Shown here: piece by piece, positions 1-9,296 of the stretch | Position numbering within the stretch: the stretch's first letter is position 1 | Layout of the letters: each line of letters begins with the position of its first letter | DNA from: Candidatus Moraniibacteriota bacterium | Lineage (GTDB): Bacteria; Patescibacteriota; Minisyncoccia; CAIUEV01; JAHKAQ01 | Direction of reading: 5' to 3' | Length of the DNA stretch: 54,916 nt | Assembly (NCBI GenBank): GCA_014729795.1 | Contig: WJJI01000047.1 | Span: 1-54,916 of the forward strand | Program-made: the position numbers and the translations under genes | The notes under the pieces: model-generated | Told to the model about the DNA's origin: nothing | The model's database searches: none | Seen by the model: only the letters and a program-made list of their open reading frames with translations

Positions 1-1
1 C

Positions 2-82
2 TTAACCTACTACCGCAAATACAAAGTCATGTACAAAGTCAAAACCGACTCGGACAAAGACCTGAAGCTGAAGATGAATTAA
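2..82 (+). CDS. C-terminal end of a CDS that starts before the window (…LTYYRKYKVMYKVKTDSDKDLKLKMN*)
   Basis: Open frame 2 from the window edge to TAA at 80-82; no family recognised. Confidence 0.4.
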   Translation, partial: LTYYRKYKVMYKVKTDSDKDLKLKMN

Positions 83-265
83 AAAACCGCTTTTAACTCT
101 TCTTAACTCAAACCTTATGGGTAACTTTTACTTGTTTGCTTGAAGTTGTTGATATATAATATTATTATTAGAAATTAAATCAGTAGATAAAAAGCGCGAA
201 TAAGGCAAGTAATTTTGTTAACGCATTAAGGTTTAATAAACTTAAGTTTTCAAATCTAAACCAAA

Positions 266-1831
266 ATGGGAATAAAAGCAATATTTACATATAATTTTTT
301 TAAATTTTTTCTATTGTTATTAGCGGTTTTATTAGTATCGGATTGGCAAACAAAATCCGTGTTATCAGATGAACAGGACAATAAAACCGAACAACAAACC
401 CAAGAAGACCAAGAGATTTCAACCATGACCCAAGAAGAAATCCAAGTTCAAGAGGAACAATTGGAAGAAATAGAAAAAAAAATTAAAACCTATGAGAACT
501 TAATTGAAAAAAAGCAAGAACAAAAAGCAACCCTGAACAATCAAATAGAAATCATTGAAAACGAGATTGAAACTACCAATCAGAAAGTTAAAAAGACAAA
601 CAATGAAATTGAACAAGTGCAATTGGAAGTTGAAAATTTAGACAGAGAAATTAAGATTAAGAATCTAGAAATCCAATATAAGCAGAAGATATTAAGTGAA
701 TTGGTAAAAGATATTTACTATCAAAAGAGATATTCATCAATCGAGCTGATTTTAAAATACAAAAATTTGGGAGATTATTTTGCTAGCCTCGAGCAAATCA
801 ATAAAATTAGCGCAGAAACTAAGAAAATTCTTGATCAAATCAATCAAAGCAAACAAGAATTGGAAGCGGAAAAAAATAAAAGAAATGAAAGGCTAATTCA
901 ACTAAAGGGTTTGAAAAACGAAAATTTACGCAATAGGGATTTTCTAGAGTCACAGCAGAATTCCAAAGAGTCTTTACTGGAAACAACTCAAGGCCAGGAA
1001 GAAAAATATCAGGATTTATTAAAAAAATTCGAACAACAACGAGAAACTATTTTAGGAAATTTTGAACAGCTAACCAGTGAAAAATCCGGCGAATTAGCTC
1101 GAGTTAGAGCCAGTCAAAAAAAACCAACCTCGGGATTGGCTTCATCGGCTTGGTATTTTTCTCAAAGAGATTCACGCTGGGGTAGTGATTTTATTGGAAT
1201 GAGTCGTACTCGAATGGATCAATATGGTTGCGCGGTTACTAGCGTGGCGATGGTTTTAAGGTATCACGGAGTAAATATTGATCCAGGAGTTTTGGCCGCC
1301 CAACCAATTTTTTACTATGATTTAATTGTTTGGCCAAGTTATTGGCAAGACGTTTCCAGAGCAAGTAGTTCCGGTCATGGTAATATTGATTGGGATAAGA
1401 TTGATAAGGAATTAAGAAATAAAAATCCAGTGATTATTTTTGTTGGAGCTAAGGGAAAAGGAGCCGGTCATTATGTGGTAATTCATGGTAAGGATAAAAA
1501 AGGCGAGTATGTGGTGCATGATCCTTACTGGGGATCAAATATTTATTTAGATTCAACCAGAGAAAATATTTCCGTCCTATATGGAGCCAGTACATATATT
1601 GATCAGATGATAATTTACCATGGTAAAGGCGGGGTTTATAGCGATATTGATGAAGCCGAATCGCCTTCAGAGGAAGAGGAAGAAAAAGAGAAAGAAGATG
1701 CCGATGATGAGGAGGAAGAATCTCAAGAGCAATTAGACTGTGAGGATTCCGGGGGAAGATGGGAAGAAAAAGACCGGGAATGTGACTGTCCAAGCGGTTA
1801 TGAAGAAGATGATGGAGTTTGCGAAAAGTAA
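266..1831 (+). CDS. Secreted PcsB/CwlO-like coiled-coil protein with C39-like (Peptidase_C39_2) cysteine peptidase domain and acidic linker plus Cys-rich tail
   Basis: N-terminal hydrophobic segment; long coiled coil with 'SSIELILKYKNLGDYFASLEQINKI' typical of PcsB-like hydrolases; 'DQYGCAVTSVAMVL', 'GAGHYVVIHG', 'VHDPYWG' C39-like catalytic motifs; tail DCEDSGGRWEEKDRECDCPSGYEEDDGVCEK. Confidence 0.8.
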   Translation: MGIKAIFTYNFFKFFLLLLAVLLVSDWQTKSVLSDEQDNKTEQQTQEDQEISTMTQEEIQVQEEQLEEIEKKIKTYENLIEKKQEQKATLNNQIEIIENEIETTNQKVKKTNNEIEQVQLEVENLDREIKIKNLEIQYKQKILSELVKDIYYQKRYSSIELILKYKNLGDYFASLEQINKISAETKKILDQINQSKQELEAEKNKRNERLIQLKGLKNENLRNRDFLESQQNSKESLLETTQGQEEKYQDLLKKFEQQRETILGNFEQLTSEKSGELARVRASQKKPTSGLASSAWYFSQRDSRWGSDFIGMSRTRMDQYGCAVTSVAMVLRYHGVNIDPGVLAAQPIFYYDLIVWPSYWQDVSRASSSGHGNIDWDKIDKELRNKNPVIIFVGAKGKGAGHYVVIHGKDKKGEYVVHDPYWGSNIYLDSTRENISVLYGASTYIDQMIIYHGKGGVYSDIDEAESPSEEEEEKEKEDADDEEEESQEQLDCEDSGGRWEEKDRECDCPSGYEEDDGVCEK

Positions 1832-1869
1832 TATTAATCGCGGCTAAGCAGATAAATTAAAAAATATTT

Positions 1870-2952
1870 ATGGAAACAACAAAGATTAAAGGCATAGCTT
1901 TGACTTTTGATGATGTTAATTTAATTCCCGGAATTGCGAGGGTTCCAGCCCATCAAGTCAAATTAGAAGTCAACTTAACCAAAAAGATCAAATTGAAAAT
2001 TCCAATATTAAGCGCGGCCATGGATACGGTTACACAAGCCGAATTAGCCGCCGAATTAGCCAAATTAGGAGGATTGGGCGTGCTTCATAGAAATTGCACA
2101 ATTGAAGAGCAGGCTCAAATGGTGGCTCAAGTAAAAAAACAAGATTTAAAAGTGGCGGCCGCGATAGGCACTAGTCAGGATTTCTTGAAAAGAACTCAAG
2201 CTTTGGTTAAACAAGGTGTTGATTTAATTTGTATTGATTTAGCTCACGGAGCAACCAGCTGGGCCAAGCAAGCAATCGAAGAAATTAAGAAAAAGTTTAA
2301 GGTTGAAATTTTGGCCGGCAACGTGGCTACTTTTGAAGGAGCGCAATATTTAGCTAATACCGGAGCCGACGCGATAAAAGTTGGCATTGGGGGTGGCTCG
2401 ATTTGCACAACTCGAATTATTACCGGAGTAGGGGTGCCAAATATAACCGCGATCAGACAAGCAAAAAAAGCTTTGGTTAACCAAGGTATTCCTATAGTAA
2501 TAGATGGAGGAATAAGATATTCCGGCGATATTGTTAAAGCTATAGCCGCTGGAGCAGACTGCGCAATGTGTGGTAATTTGTTGGCCGGAACCCAAGAATC
2601 ACCCGGGCAGGTTGTTACCATTCAAGGTCGTAAATATAAACGTTATCGGGGTATGAGCGTGAAACAAGCTATGAACAAGAGAACTCAGGATCGTTATTAT
2701 TTAAAAAAAGAGCAAAAAACTCATGTTTCGCAAGGAGTAAGCGGAATGGTAAATTATAAGGGAGCTTTAAAAAAAGTGATTGAATTATTGGAAGGCGGAC
2801 TTAGGTCGGGTATGGAAAACGCAGGATCAGCTAACATTCAAGAACTCAAAGAAAAAACCGGCTTTTATCAAGTTACCGGTTCCGGCGAAAAAGAAGCTCA
2901 TGCTCATGAGCTGAAGATGATTGAGCAAGAAGAAAATTATTCTAAAAAATAA
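1870..2952 (+). CDS. guaB: IMP dehydrogenase-like protein lacking CBS domains
   Basis: LTFDDVNLIPG, GIGGGSICTTRIITGVGVPN catalytic loop, YRGM…DRYY flap and QGVSGMVNYKG; 360 aa leaves no room for a Bateman domain. Confidence 0.85.
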   Translation: METTKIKGIALTFDDVNLIPGIARVPAHQVKLEVNLTKKIKLKIPILSAAMDTVTQAELAAELAKLGGLGVLHRNCTIEEQAQMVAQVKKQDLKVAAAIGTSQDFLKRTQALVKQGVDLICIDLAHGATSWAKQAIEEIKKKFKVEILAGNVATFEGAQYLANTGADAIKVGIGGGSICTTRIITGVGVPNITAIRQAKKALVNQGIPIVIDGGIRYSGDIVKAIAAGADCAMCGNLLAGTQESPGQVVTIQGRKYKRYRGMSVKQAMNKRTQDRYYLKKEQKTHVSQGVSGMVNYKGALKKVIELLEGGLRSGMENAGSANIQELKEKTGFYQVTGSGEKEAHAHELKMIEQEENYSKK

Positions 2953-3014
2953 TTAAACAAAAGCATAAGAAAATATTACTTTTTTGAAAATCAGTTAAAT
3001 AATTGATATTTTTT

Positions 3015-5423
3015 ATGGCCAAAAGAAAAAAAAGAAGCGGGAAGAGCAAGCAAAAAACAAGCGGAGAAGTAGATCCAAGGATTAAAAAGACAATTTTAGG
3101 AATAATCTTGATAAGCTTGGGTATTCTTTGGTTGTTAGCGGTCTTAAACGTGGCTGGAGATTTAGGTGAAAAAATCGATGATTATTTGGCTCTTATTTTT
3201 GGAGTTGGTCGATTCTTCATCCCGTTTGGTTTAATTTTTTTGGGTTTCAAGCTTTTCAAAAAAAAGAGCAGCTTCTCATTAATGATTATTTTAGGCGGTA
3301 TCTTGATTTTTATTAGTTTTTGGGGACTCCTGCACTTTTTTCACGACGCGGATAAGTATAAAAAAACCGCTCAAGTCGGTGAAGGCGGAGGTTTGGTTGG
3401 TTATAAAATCGCTAATCCGATATATGATAGTCTGGGTTTATACGGAGGCGCGGTGGTTCTCCTAACTTTTTTAACCGTTGGTTTTTTATTGGCTTTTCAT
3501 TCTTATATTTCTGAAATAATGAATCGGGAAGAAGAGGTTGAAGAAGGAGAGACAGAAACGGTTGAAAAAGACGATAAAAAGAAATCGCGAGCAAAATCGG
3601 AAGTTCAAAAAAGCAATATTTTTGTTCAATTAGGCTCAATCATAAAAGGTTTGATATTTAAGGCCCAACAAGTAGAACCGATTGATGATGAGAAATCTGA
3701 AGATGACGATCGGGAAGAACAAGCCTTGGATAATCGGGATGAATCTGTAAATGTGGTTAAGATTAATTCTGCGGTTGATGATTCCGGTAATAAAGATCTA
3801 GGTCAAAATATGGTTTTAGCCAAACAAAGACCGGAATGGATTTTACCTGCCACCAATTTATTACAAAAAGGCTCCAGTCAACCTGAAGCAGGCGATATTA
3901 ACGAAAATTCTCAAATTATTCAAGATTCTTTGGCGAATTTTGGTATTACCGCTGAGGTGGTTGAAGTAAACGTGGGCCCAACAGTCACCCAATATTCAGT
4001 AAAACCGGCTCAAGGGGTGAGGTTATCTAAGATTGTTGCTTTGCAAAATGATTTATCCATGGCTTTAGCGGCTCATCCATTACGTATCGAAGCGCCAATA
4101 CCCGGGAAATCATTGGTAGGAATTGAAATTCCAAATCATAAATTTGCTATTGTAAGATTACGAAGCGTATTGGAAAGCAAAAATTTTCAACAAGCGGAAA
4201 AATTACCAGTGGCTTTAGGTCAAGATGCTTCTGGAAAATTTGTAACCGCAGACATAACCGCAATGCCTCATTTATTAATTGCTGGAGCCACGGGCGCGGG
4301 TAAAAGCATAGGAATCGCAGATATTATTATTAGTTTTTTATATAAATACGCTCCGGAAGATTTAAGGTTAATTTTAATTGATCCGAAAAGAGTGGAATTG
4401 TCAGTTTATAATGGTATTCCTCATCTTTTAACTCCGGTGATTGTGGAAGTTGACAAAATGGTAAATGCTTTAAAATGGGCGGTAAATGAAATGGAGCGAC
4501 GATATCGGATTTTACAGGAAGCCGGCACCAGAGATCTTGATTCATATAATGATTTTTTAAAAAAAAGCCAAGAAAAACAACAAAATAAAAAACAAAAACC
4601 GGTCGCGCAACAGACTGTAAAGAATTTTGACGGCATTAGCCACGGACCTGTTGTGGACTTAAGAAACGTAAGTCAAACACCCACCAACAATGAACAAGAA
4701 AAAACCGAAACAGAAGAACAAGAAAAGCTTCCCTATATTGTTATTGTTATTGATGAGTTAGCCGATATTATGGTAAGTCACGGTAAAGAGGTGGAGGTTT
4801 TAATTGTAAGAATTGCTCAGAAAGCAAGAGCGGTAGGAATTCATTTAATATTATCTACTCAACGGCCAAGCGTGCAAGTGATAACCGGTTTAATTAAAGC
4901 CAATATACCGGCCCGGATTGCTTATCAGGTGGCCTCTCAAATTGATTCACGCACTATATTGGATATGGCTGGGGCGGAAAAACTTTTAGGTAAAGGCGAT
5001 ATGTTATTTTTAGGGCGCGACACTAGTCGACCGGTCAGAATCCAAGGAGCTTTTATTCAAGAAAAGGAAATTAAAAAAGTGGTAAAATATTTAAAAAAGC
5101 AGGCGGATCCAAATTATGATCAAGAGATTCTGCAAGCTCAAGAAGTGGAAGGATTGAACACGCAAAAGGGCAAAGGCCCCGATTCAATGAGGCAAGCAAA
5201 TGACGAAGAATTTGACGATGATTTATTTCCAGAAGCCAAGGAAACTGTGATTCAAAACCAAAAAGCTTCAGCGACTTTACTGCAGCGAAAATTAAGAATT
5301 GGATATGCTCGAGCCGCAAGAATAATGGAAATGCTAGAAGAAGCCCAAGTTATTGGCCCGGCTCAAGGCGCTAAACCCAGAGAGATATTAATAAAACCCG
5401 ATCAAGAAGAAACAATTAAATAA
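3015..5423 (+). CDS. ftsK: DNA translocase FtsK/SpoIIIE
   Basis: N-terminal TM segments, Walker A 'LIAGATGAGKSIG', 'IVIVIDELADIMV', 'LSTQRPSVQVITGLIKANIPARIAYQVASQIDSRTILDMAGAEKLLGKGDML', C-terminal gamma winged helix; the ORF call begins at 3003 but MAKRKK at 3015 is the likelier start. Confidence 0.95.
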   Translation: MAKRKKRSGKSKQKTSGEVDPRIKKTILGIILISLGILWLLAVLNVAGDLGEKIDDYLALIFGVGRFFIPFGLIFLGFKLFKKKSSFSLMIILGGILIFISFWGLLHFFHDADKYKKTAQVGEGGGLVGYKIANPIYDSLGLYGGAVVLLTFLTVGFLLAFHSYISEIMNREEEVEEGETETVEKDDKKKSRAKSEVQKSNIFVQLGSIIKGLIFKAQQVEPIDDEKSEDDDREEQALDNRDESVNVVKINSAVDDSGNKDLGQNMVLAKQRPEWILPATNLLQKGSSQPEAGDINENSQIIQDSLANFGITAEVVEVNVGPTVTQYSVKPAQGVRLSKIVALQNDLSMALAAHPLRIEAPIPGKSLVGIEIPNHKFAIVRLRSVLESKNFQQAEKLPVALGQDASGKFVTADITAMPHLLIAGATGAGKSIGIADIIISFLYKYAPEDLRLILIDPKRVELSVYNGIPHLLTPVIVEVDKMVNALKWAVNEMERRYRILQEAGTRDLDSYNDFLKKSQEKQQNKKQKPVAQQTVKNFDGISHGPVVDLRNVSQTPTNNEQEKTETEEQEKLPYIVIVIDELADIMVSHGKEVEVLIVRIAQKARAVGIHLILSTQRPSVQVITGLIKANIPARIAYQVASQIDSRTILDMAGAEKLLGKGDMLFLGRDTSRPVRIQGAFIQEKEIKKVVKYLKKQADPNYDQEILQAQEVEGLNTQKGKGPDSMRQANDEEFDDDLFPEAKETVIQNQKASATLLQRKLRIGYARAARIMEMLEEAQVIGPAQGAKPREILIKPDQEETIK

Positions 5424-5479
5424 TATTAGGATTTGCGCTCTTCTTAAATTACTTATTCTCTTAAGCAATTTTTATAAAT

Positions 5480-5508
5480 TTGACGATTAAGCTAGGTTAA
5501 ACTAGAAT
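5480..5508 (+). promoter_or_regulatory. Sigma70-type promoter upstream of the RodZ-like gene (TTGACG-N17-TAGAAT)
   Basis: TTGACG 5480-5485, TAGAAT 5503-5508. Confidence 0.6.
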
Positions 5509-5577
5509 TTTTTGAATTGCCAAAAAGGCCGGGAATATTTTATATTGATTTCAATTAAAGATTGAAAATAAAAAATA

Positions 5578-6561
5578 ATGAATCCATTACAGGAAAAAAA
5601 TCAAAATATTATGACCTTGGGAGAGCTGCTCAAAAATGAAAGAGAAAAATTAGGCATTAGCATTGAGAGAGCGGCTAATATTTTAATGGTGAGACAAAGA
5701 CACTTGGTAAGTTTGGAAAATGATTTATATGATAACTTTCCCGCAGGAGTTTATTTTCGCGGTTTTTTAAGAAGTTACGCTCGACTTTTAGGTCTGGATG
5801 AGCAAAAAGTTTTTGAATATTATGAATGCCAACTTGAAATTTTTAATCAAAATCAGGAAAAGGATGAACCAAACAAAGGTAAATCCACGACCAAAGGATC
5901 AGATACTGATGCGGGTAAAAAAATAAAATTGGTTATTACCCCGGAATGGATTTTACGAGGAATAGGTTTGGTGGTGGTTTTAATTATTATTGGGTACTTT
6001 GTATTGACTTTAAGAGGAGTAGCTAGATTACCAGAACTTACAATCGCTGAACCGGTAAATAATAAAGTGGTAAAACAGGATAAAGTCACAATCAGAGGCA
6101 CTACCACTAGAGAATCAGAATTGTTTATAAATGGAGAGGAAATCAGTATTGATGAAAATGGATATTTCGAGACCCAAATTAGCTTAATGCAAGGCTTAAA
6201 CGAAATAAATTTTAAAGTCAACAATAAATTTGATAAAGAGACCGAGAAAACGATTTTTGTTAATTATCAACCTGAGCAAAAACAAGACCAAGAAAAAGCC
6301 AAGCGCATTACTTTACAAACCGACACGCAACCGGTTTGGGTTAGCGTAAAAAGCGACTCTTTGGATTTTAACGAAACATTGCCGGCAAACACCGAAAAAG
6401 TTATTGAAATAAAAAGTCCGACCACGGTAATTGTAGATAAGGGTAATGCGATTTATTTTACTGAAGAATCAACAGATCCAAAGCAAGCTTATTTAAACCC
6501 ACCAAATTTAGAATTATTTAGCGACGAGCAAGGGGAAAGCCAAAGAACCTTTAAGCCTTAG
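5578..6561 (+). CDS. RodZ-like helix-turn-helix membrane protein
   Basis: N-terminal HTH 'LGELLKNEREKLGISIERAANILMVRQRHLVSLENDLYDNFPAGVYFRGFLRSYARLLGLD', single TM, extracellular domain. Confidence 0.85.
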   Translation: MNPLQEKNQNIMTLGELLKNEREKLGISIERAANILMVRQRHLVSLENDLYDNFPAGVYFRGFLRSYARLLGLDEQKVFEYYECQLEIFNQNQEKDEPNKGKSTTKGSDTDAGKKIKLVITPEWILRGIGLVVVLIIIGYFVLTLRGVARLPELTIAEPVNNKVVKQDKVTIRGTTTRESELFINGEEISIDENGYFETQISLMQGLNEINFKVNNKFDKETEKTIFVNYQPEQKQDQEKAKRITLQTDTQPVWVSVKSDSLDFNETLPANTEKVIEIKSPTTVIVDKGNAIYFTEESTDPKQAYLNPPNLELFSDEQGESQRTFKP

Positions 6562-6580
6562 TTGAAAGTTTAAAGAGCAG

Positions 6581-6608
6581 TTGACAATTAATTTTGATTT
6601 CATATAAT
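6581..6608 (+). promoter_or_regulatory. Consensus sigma70-type promoter upstream of recA (TTGACA-N16-TATAAT)
   Basis: TTGACA 6581-6586, TATAAT 6603-6608. Confidence 0.7.
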
Positions 6609-6747
6609 AGTGTATATAAAGTAAACAAAATATTTTTCCCGAACTTAAAATTAAACACAAATACTTTATAAGCAATTAATATTTTTTTTTGGTTCTTTTC
6701 ATAATAATAGTTTAGGTTATAATATAAATAATAATTAAATAACAATA

Positions 6748-7794
6748 ATGGCAAAAAAGAAAAAGGCAAAAACAAAAGCTGAGAAAAAAAACAATAAACA
6801 AAACAAGGTTAATCAATCTATAGATAAAGCGATTGAAAGCATCAAGGAACGTTATGGCGAAGGCTCCATCATGAAGTTAGGTGAAGCTAAGAAGATTGAC
6901 GTGGAATCAATTTCCACAGGTAGTATATCTTTGAATTATGCTTTGGGTATTGGAGGAGTGCCCAAGGGCAGAATAGTAGAGATTTACGGACCTGAATCTT
7001 CAGGTAAGACTACCTTGGCTTTGCATATAGTAGCAAACTGCCAGAAAGGCAAAGGGACCGCTGCTTTTATTGACGCTGAGCACGCTTTAGATCCGGAATA
7101 TGCTAAAAAAGTCGGGGTAAAAGTGGAAGATTTATTAATTTCTCAACCTGACACCGGAGAACAAGCTCTAGAAATTGCCGAAACCTTAGTTTTATCAAGC
7201 GCGGTTGATGTGATTGTGATTGACTCAGTAGCGGCCTTAACTCCAAAGGCGGAAATTGAGGGGAAAATGGGGGATAGCCATATGGGTTTGCAGGCGCGTT
7301 TAATGTCCCAGGCTTTAAGGAAGTTAACTTCCATAGCTTACAAAAATGGAACAACCATAATCTTTATTAACCAAGTCAGGATGAAGATCGGAGTATTTTT
7401 TGGCAACCCGGAAACCACTACCGGGGGTAAAGCCTTGAAGTTTTATTCATCTGTTCGCATAGAAGTTAGAAAATCGGCTCAAATAAAACAAGGGGATAAA
7501 GTTATTGGTAATAGAGTTAAAGCCAAAGTAGTTAAAAATAAGGTTGCGCCTCCTTTTAAAACCGCTGAATTTGATATTATGTACAATGAAGGAATTTCTT
7601 GGACTGGCGATTTAATTAATATGGCTTCAAGCTATAATGTTGTGGAAAAAAGCGGTTCCTGGTATGTGTACGGGAGCGAAAAATTGGGTCAAGGCTTAGA
7701 AGCGGCAAAGAAAAATTTAAAAGAAAAGCCTAAGCTGGTTAAAGAGATTATTAAAAACTTAGATATCGCGGTTGAGGAGGATAACCAAGAGTAG
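6748..7794 (+). CDS. recA: Recombinase RecA
   Basis: [82 protein letters not shown]. Confidence 0.98.
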   Translation: MAKKKKAKTKAEKKNNKQNKVNQSIDKAIESIKERYGEGSIMKLGEAKKIDVESISTGSISLNYALGIGGVPKGRIVEIYGPESSGKTTLALHIVANCQKGKGTAAFIDAEHALDPEYAKKVGVKVEDLLISQPDTGEQALEIAETLVLSSAVDVIVIDSVAALTPKAEIEGKMGDSHMGLQARLMSQALRKLTSIAYKNGTTIIFINQVRMKIGVFFGNPETTTGGKALKFYSSVRIEVRKSAQIKQGDKVIGNRVKAKVVKNKVAPPFKTAEFDIMYNEGISWTGDLINMASSYNVVEKSGSWYVYGSEKLGQGLEAAKKNLKEKPKLVKEIIKNLDIAVEEDNQE

Positions 7795-8007
7795 TCAAAT
7801 TGCAAAAATCGTTTTATTTGGCAACGGTTTTTTAAAAGAAGATTATTAAAATAGGGTAGTTAGATTGATTAAAAGATGTTTTAATATTATATTATAGACA
7901 AGCGATCAATATTATTTTTTAATAAATAAAAGTATAATATTGAAATAAAAAAGAAAGCGGAAAATTAGAAAACAAATCAGCAAGGTTAAAAAACAAAAAA
8001 CCGTTTA

Positions 8008-9288
8008 ATGGAATTCCTACAAATATATTTTGAAAACTTTTTCCACTTCGCCATAACATGGTGGTGGCTTTTGTTGCCTTTTTTTATGTACCCGATTATG
8101 AAAGGTCTTTGGATATATGATTTATATGCAAGACATTTTCAGAATAATCCATACGTGGTGCTTTCGGTAAAAGTGCCTAAGGAGCAAGAAAGATCTCCTC
8201 AATTAATGGAATATGTTTTGCACGGGATTTGGAATTTATATGGCGAAAAGAGACATGAAATGGATACCTGGGTGTTTGGAGTTTTTGAGGATTATGTTTC
8301 TTTGGAAATTGCCGCGGTGGAAGGTAAAGTTTATTTTGGGGTTTGGGTGCGTAAAATTAAATCCGAGTTTGTAATGTCACATATATATGCTCATTTCCCT
8401 CAAGCCGAAATTGAAGTATTGGAAAATGATTATTTAGATTTTTTGCCTGATAATATTCCCAATAAAGATTGGGATTTGTGGGGAACCCATTTGACCTTGC
8501 AAAAATCTGATGTTTATCCTATACGAACTTACCCAAAATTCGAAGATTCAAAAAAAGGAGAAATGGTTGATCCCCTGGCGATTCTTATGGAAATGGGTAG
8601 TGAAACCGGACCCGGAGAATTTTTTTTGGTACAGCTTTTAATTCAAGCAATTCCTGGAGGAGAATGGCATGATAAATTCAAAGAAGAAATGGAAAAAATT
8701 TTAGATCGAGGTAAAGCTCGAGAACCGTATTCGGCTAAACAGGATTTGATTAGGCATTTCGGTACTTTACCCTGGGATACGGTTTATGCGATTTTTAAAT
8801 ACCCGGAATTTGAATCAACCATGTCTGAACAAGAACAAAAAGAAAAAGAAGCTTTAATGTTTAGACTATCTCCGGGAGAACACGAGGCAATCAAGGAAAT
8901 GGAAAGGAGCCATGAAAAAAAATCTTTTCTAGCTCAATACGCTTTTATGTACGCGGCCAGGCGAGAATCTTTTAATCCGGCTAAGTTTGTTGGAGGAATT
9001 TTTGGAGCAATAAATCAATTTGGCACTGAAGAATTAAATCAATTTTTACCTTTTTTCCCTTATATGAGCAGTTCTAAATATTGGTTTGAAAAATCAAGAA
9101 TTGCTTTTATCAAAAGGAGGCTAGTGAGATTATTAAAAAATAGGCAATATCAAGCAGCTAATTACATTCTAAACGCGGAGGAAGTAGCAACTCTTTGGCA
9201 TTTTCCAGATTTAACAGTGAAATCGCCGAAAACGCCTTGGGTTGAGGATCGAAAAGCTAGCGCGCCCACTAACTTACCTATTGAGTAA
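8008..9288 (+). CDS. Conserved membrane-anchored protein preceding a VirD4-like ATPase (DUF8128-like)
   Basis: N-terminal TM; immediate co-orientation with the DUF87/VirD4-like ORF; family assignment from recalled CPR gene context. Confidence 0.55.
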   Translation: MEFLQIYFENFFHFAITWWWLLLPFFMYPIMKGLWIYDLYARHFQNNPYVVLSVKVPKEQERSPQLMEYVLHGIWNLYGEKRHEMDTWVFGVFEDYVSLEIAAVEGKVYFGVWVRKIKSEFVMSHIYAHFPQAEIEVLENDYLDFLPDNIPNKDWDLWGTHLTLQKSDVYPIRTYPKFEDSKKGEMVDPLAILMEMGSETGPGEFFLVQLLIQAIPGGEWHDKFKEEMEKILDRGKAREPYSAKQDLIRHFGTLPWDTVYAIFKYPEFESTMSEQEQKEKEALMFRLSPGEHEAIKEMERSHEKKSFLAQYAFMYAARRESFNPAKFVGGIFGAINQFGTEELNQFLPFFPYMSSSKYWFEKSRIAFIKRRLVRLLKNRQYQAANYILNAEEVATLWHFPDLTVKSPKTPWVEDRKASAPTNLPIE

Positions 9289-9296
9289 AAAATTTA

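Noticed and set aside
1449-1793. Minus-strand ORFs antisense to long plus-strand genes (e.g. 1449-1793, 2244-2621, 5853-6224, 30736-31146, 51737-52069)
   Set aside because: Overlap well-supported conserved CDS, carry no recognisable domains, typical shadow ORFs.
6609-6747. SOS/LexA box upstream of recA
   Set aside because: No palindromic GAAC…GTTC or CTG…CAG-type operator is visible between the promoter and recA.
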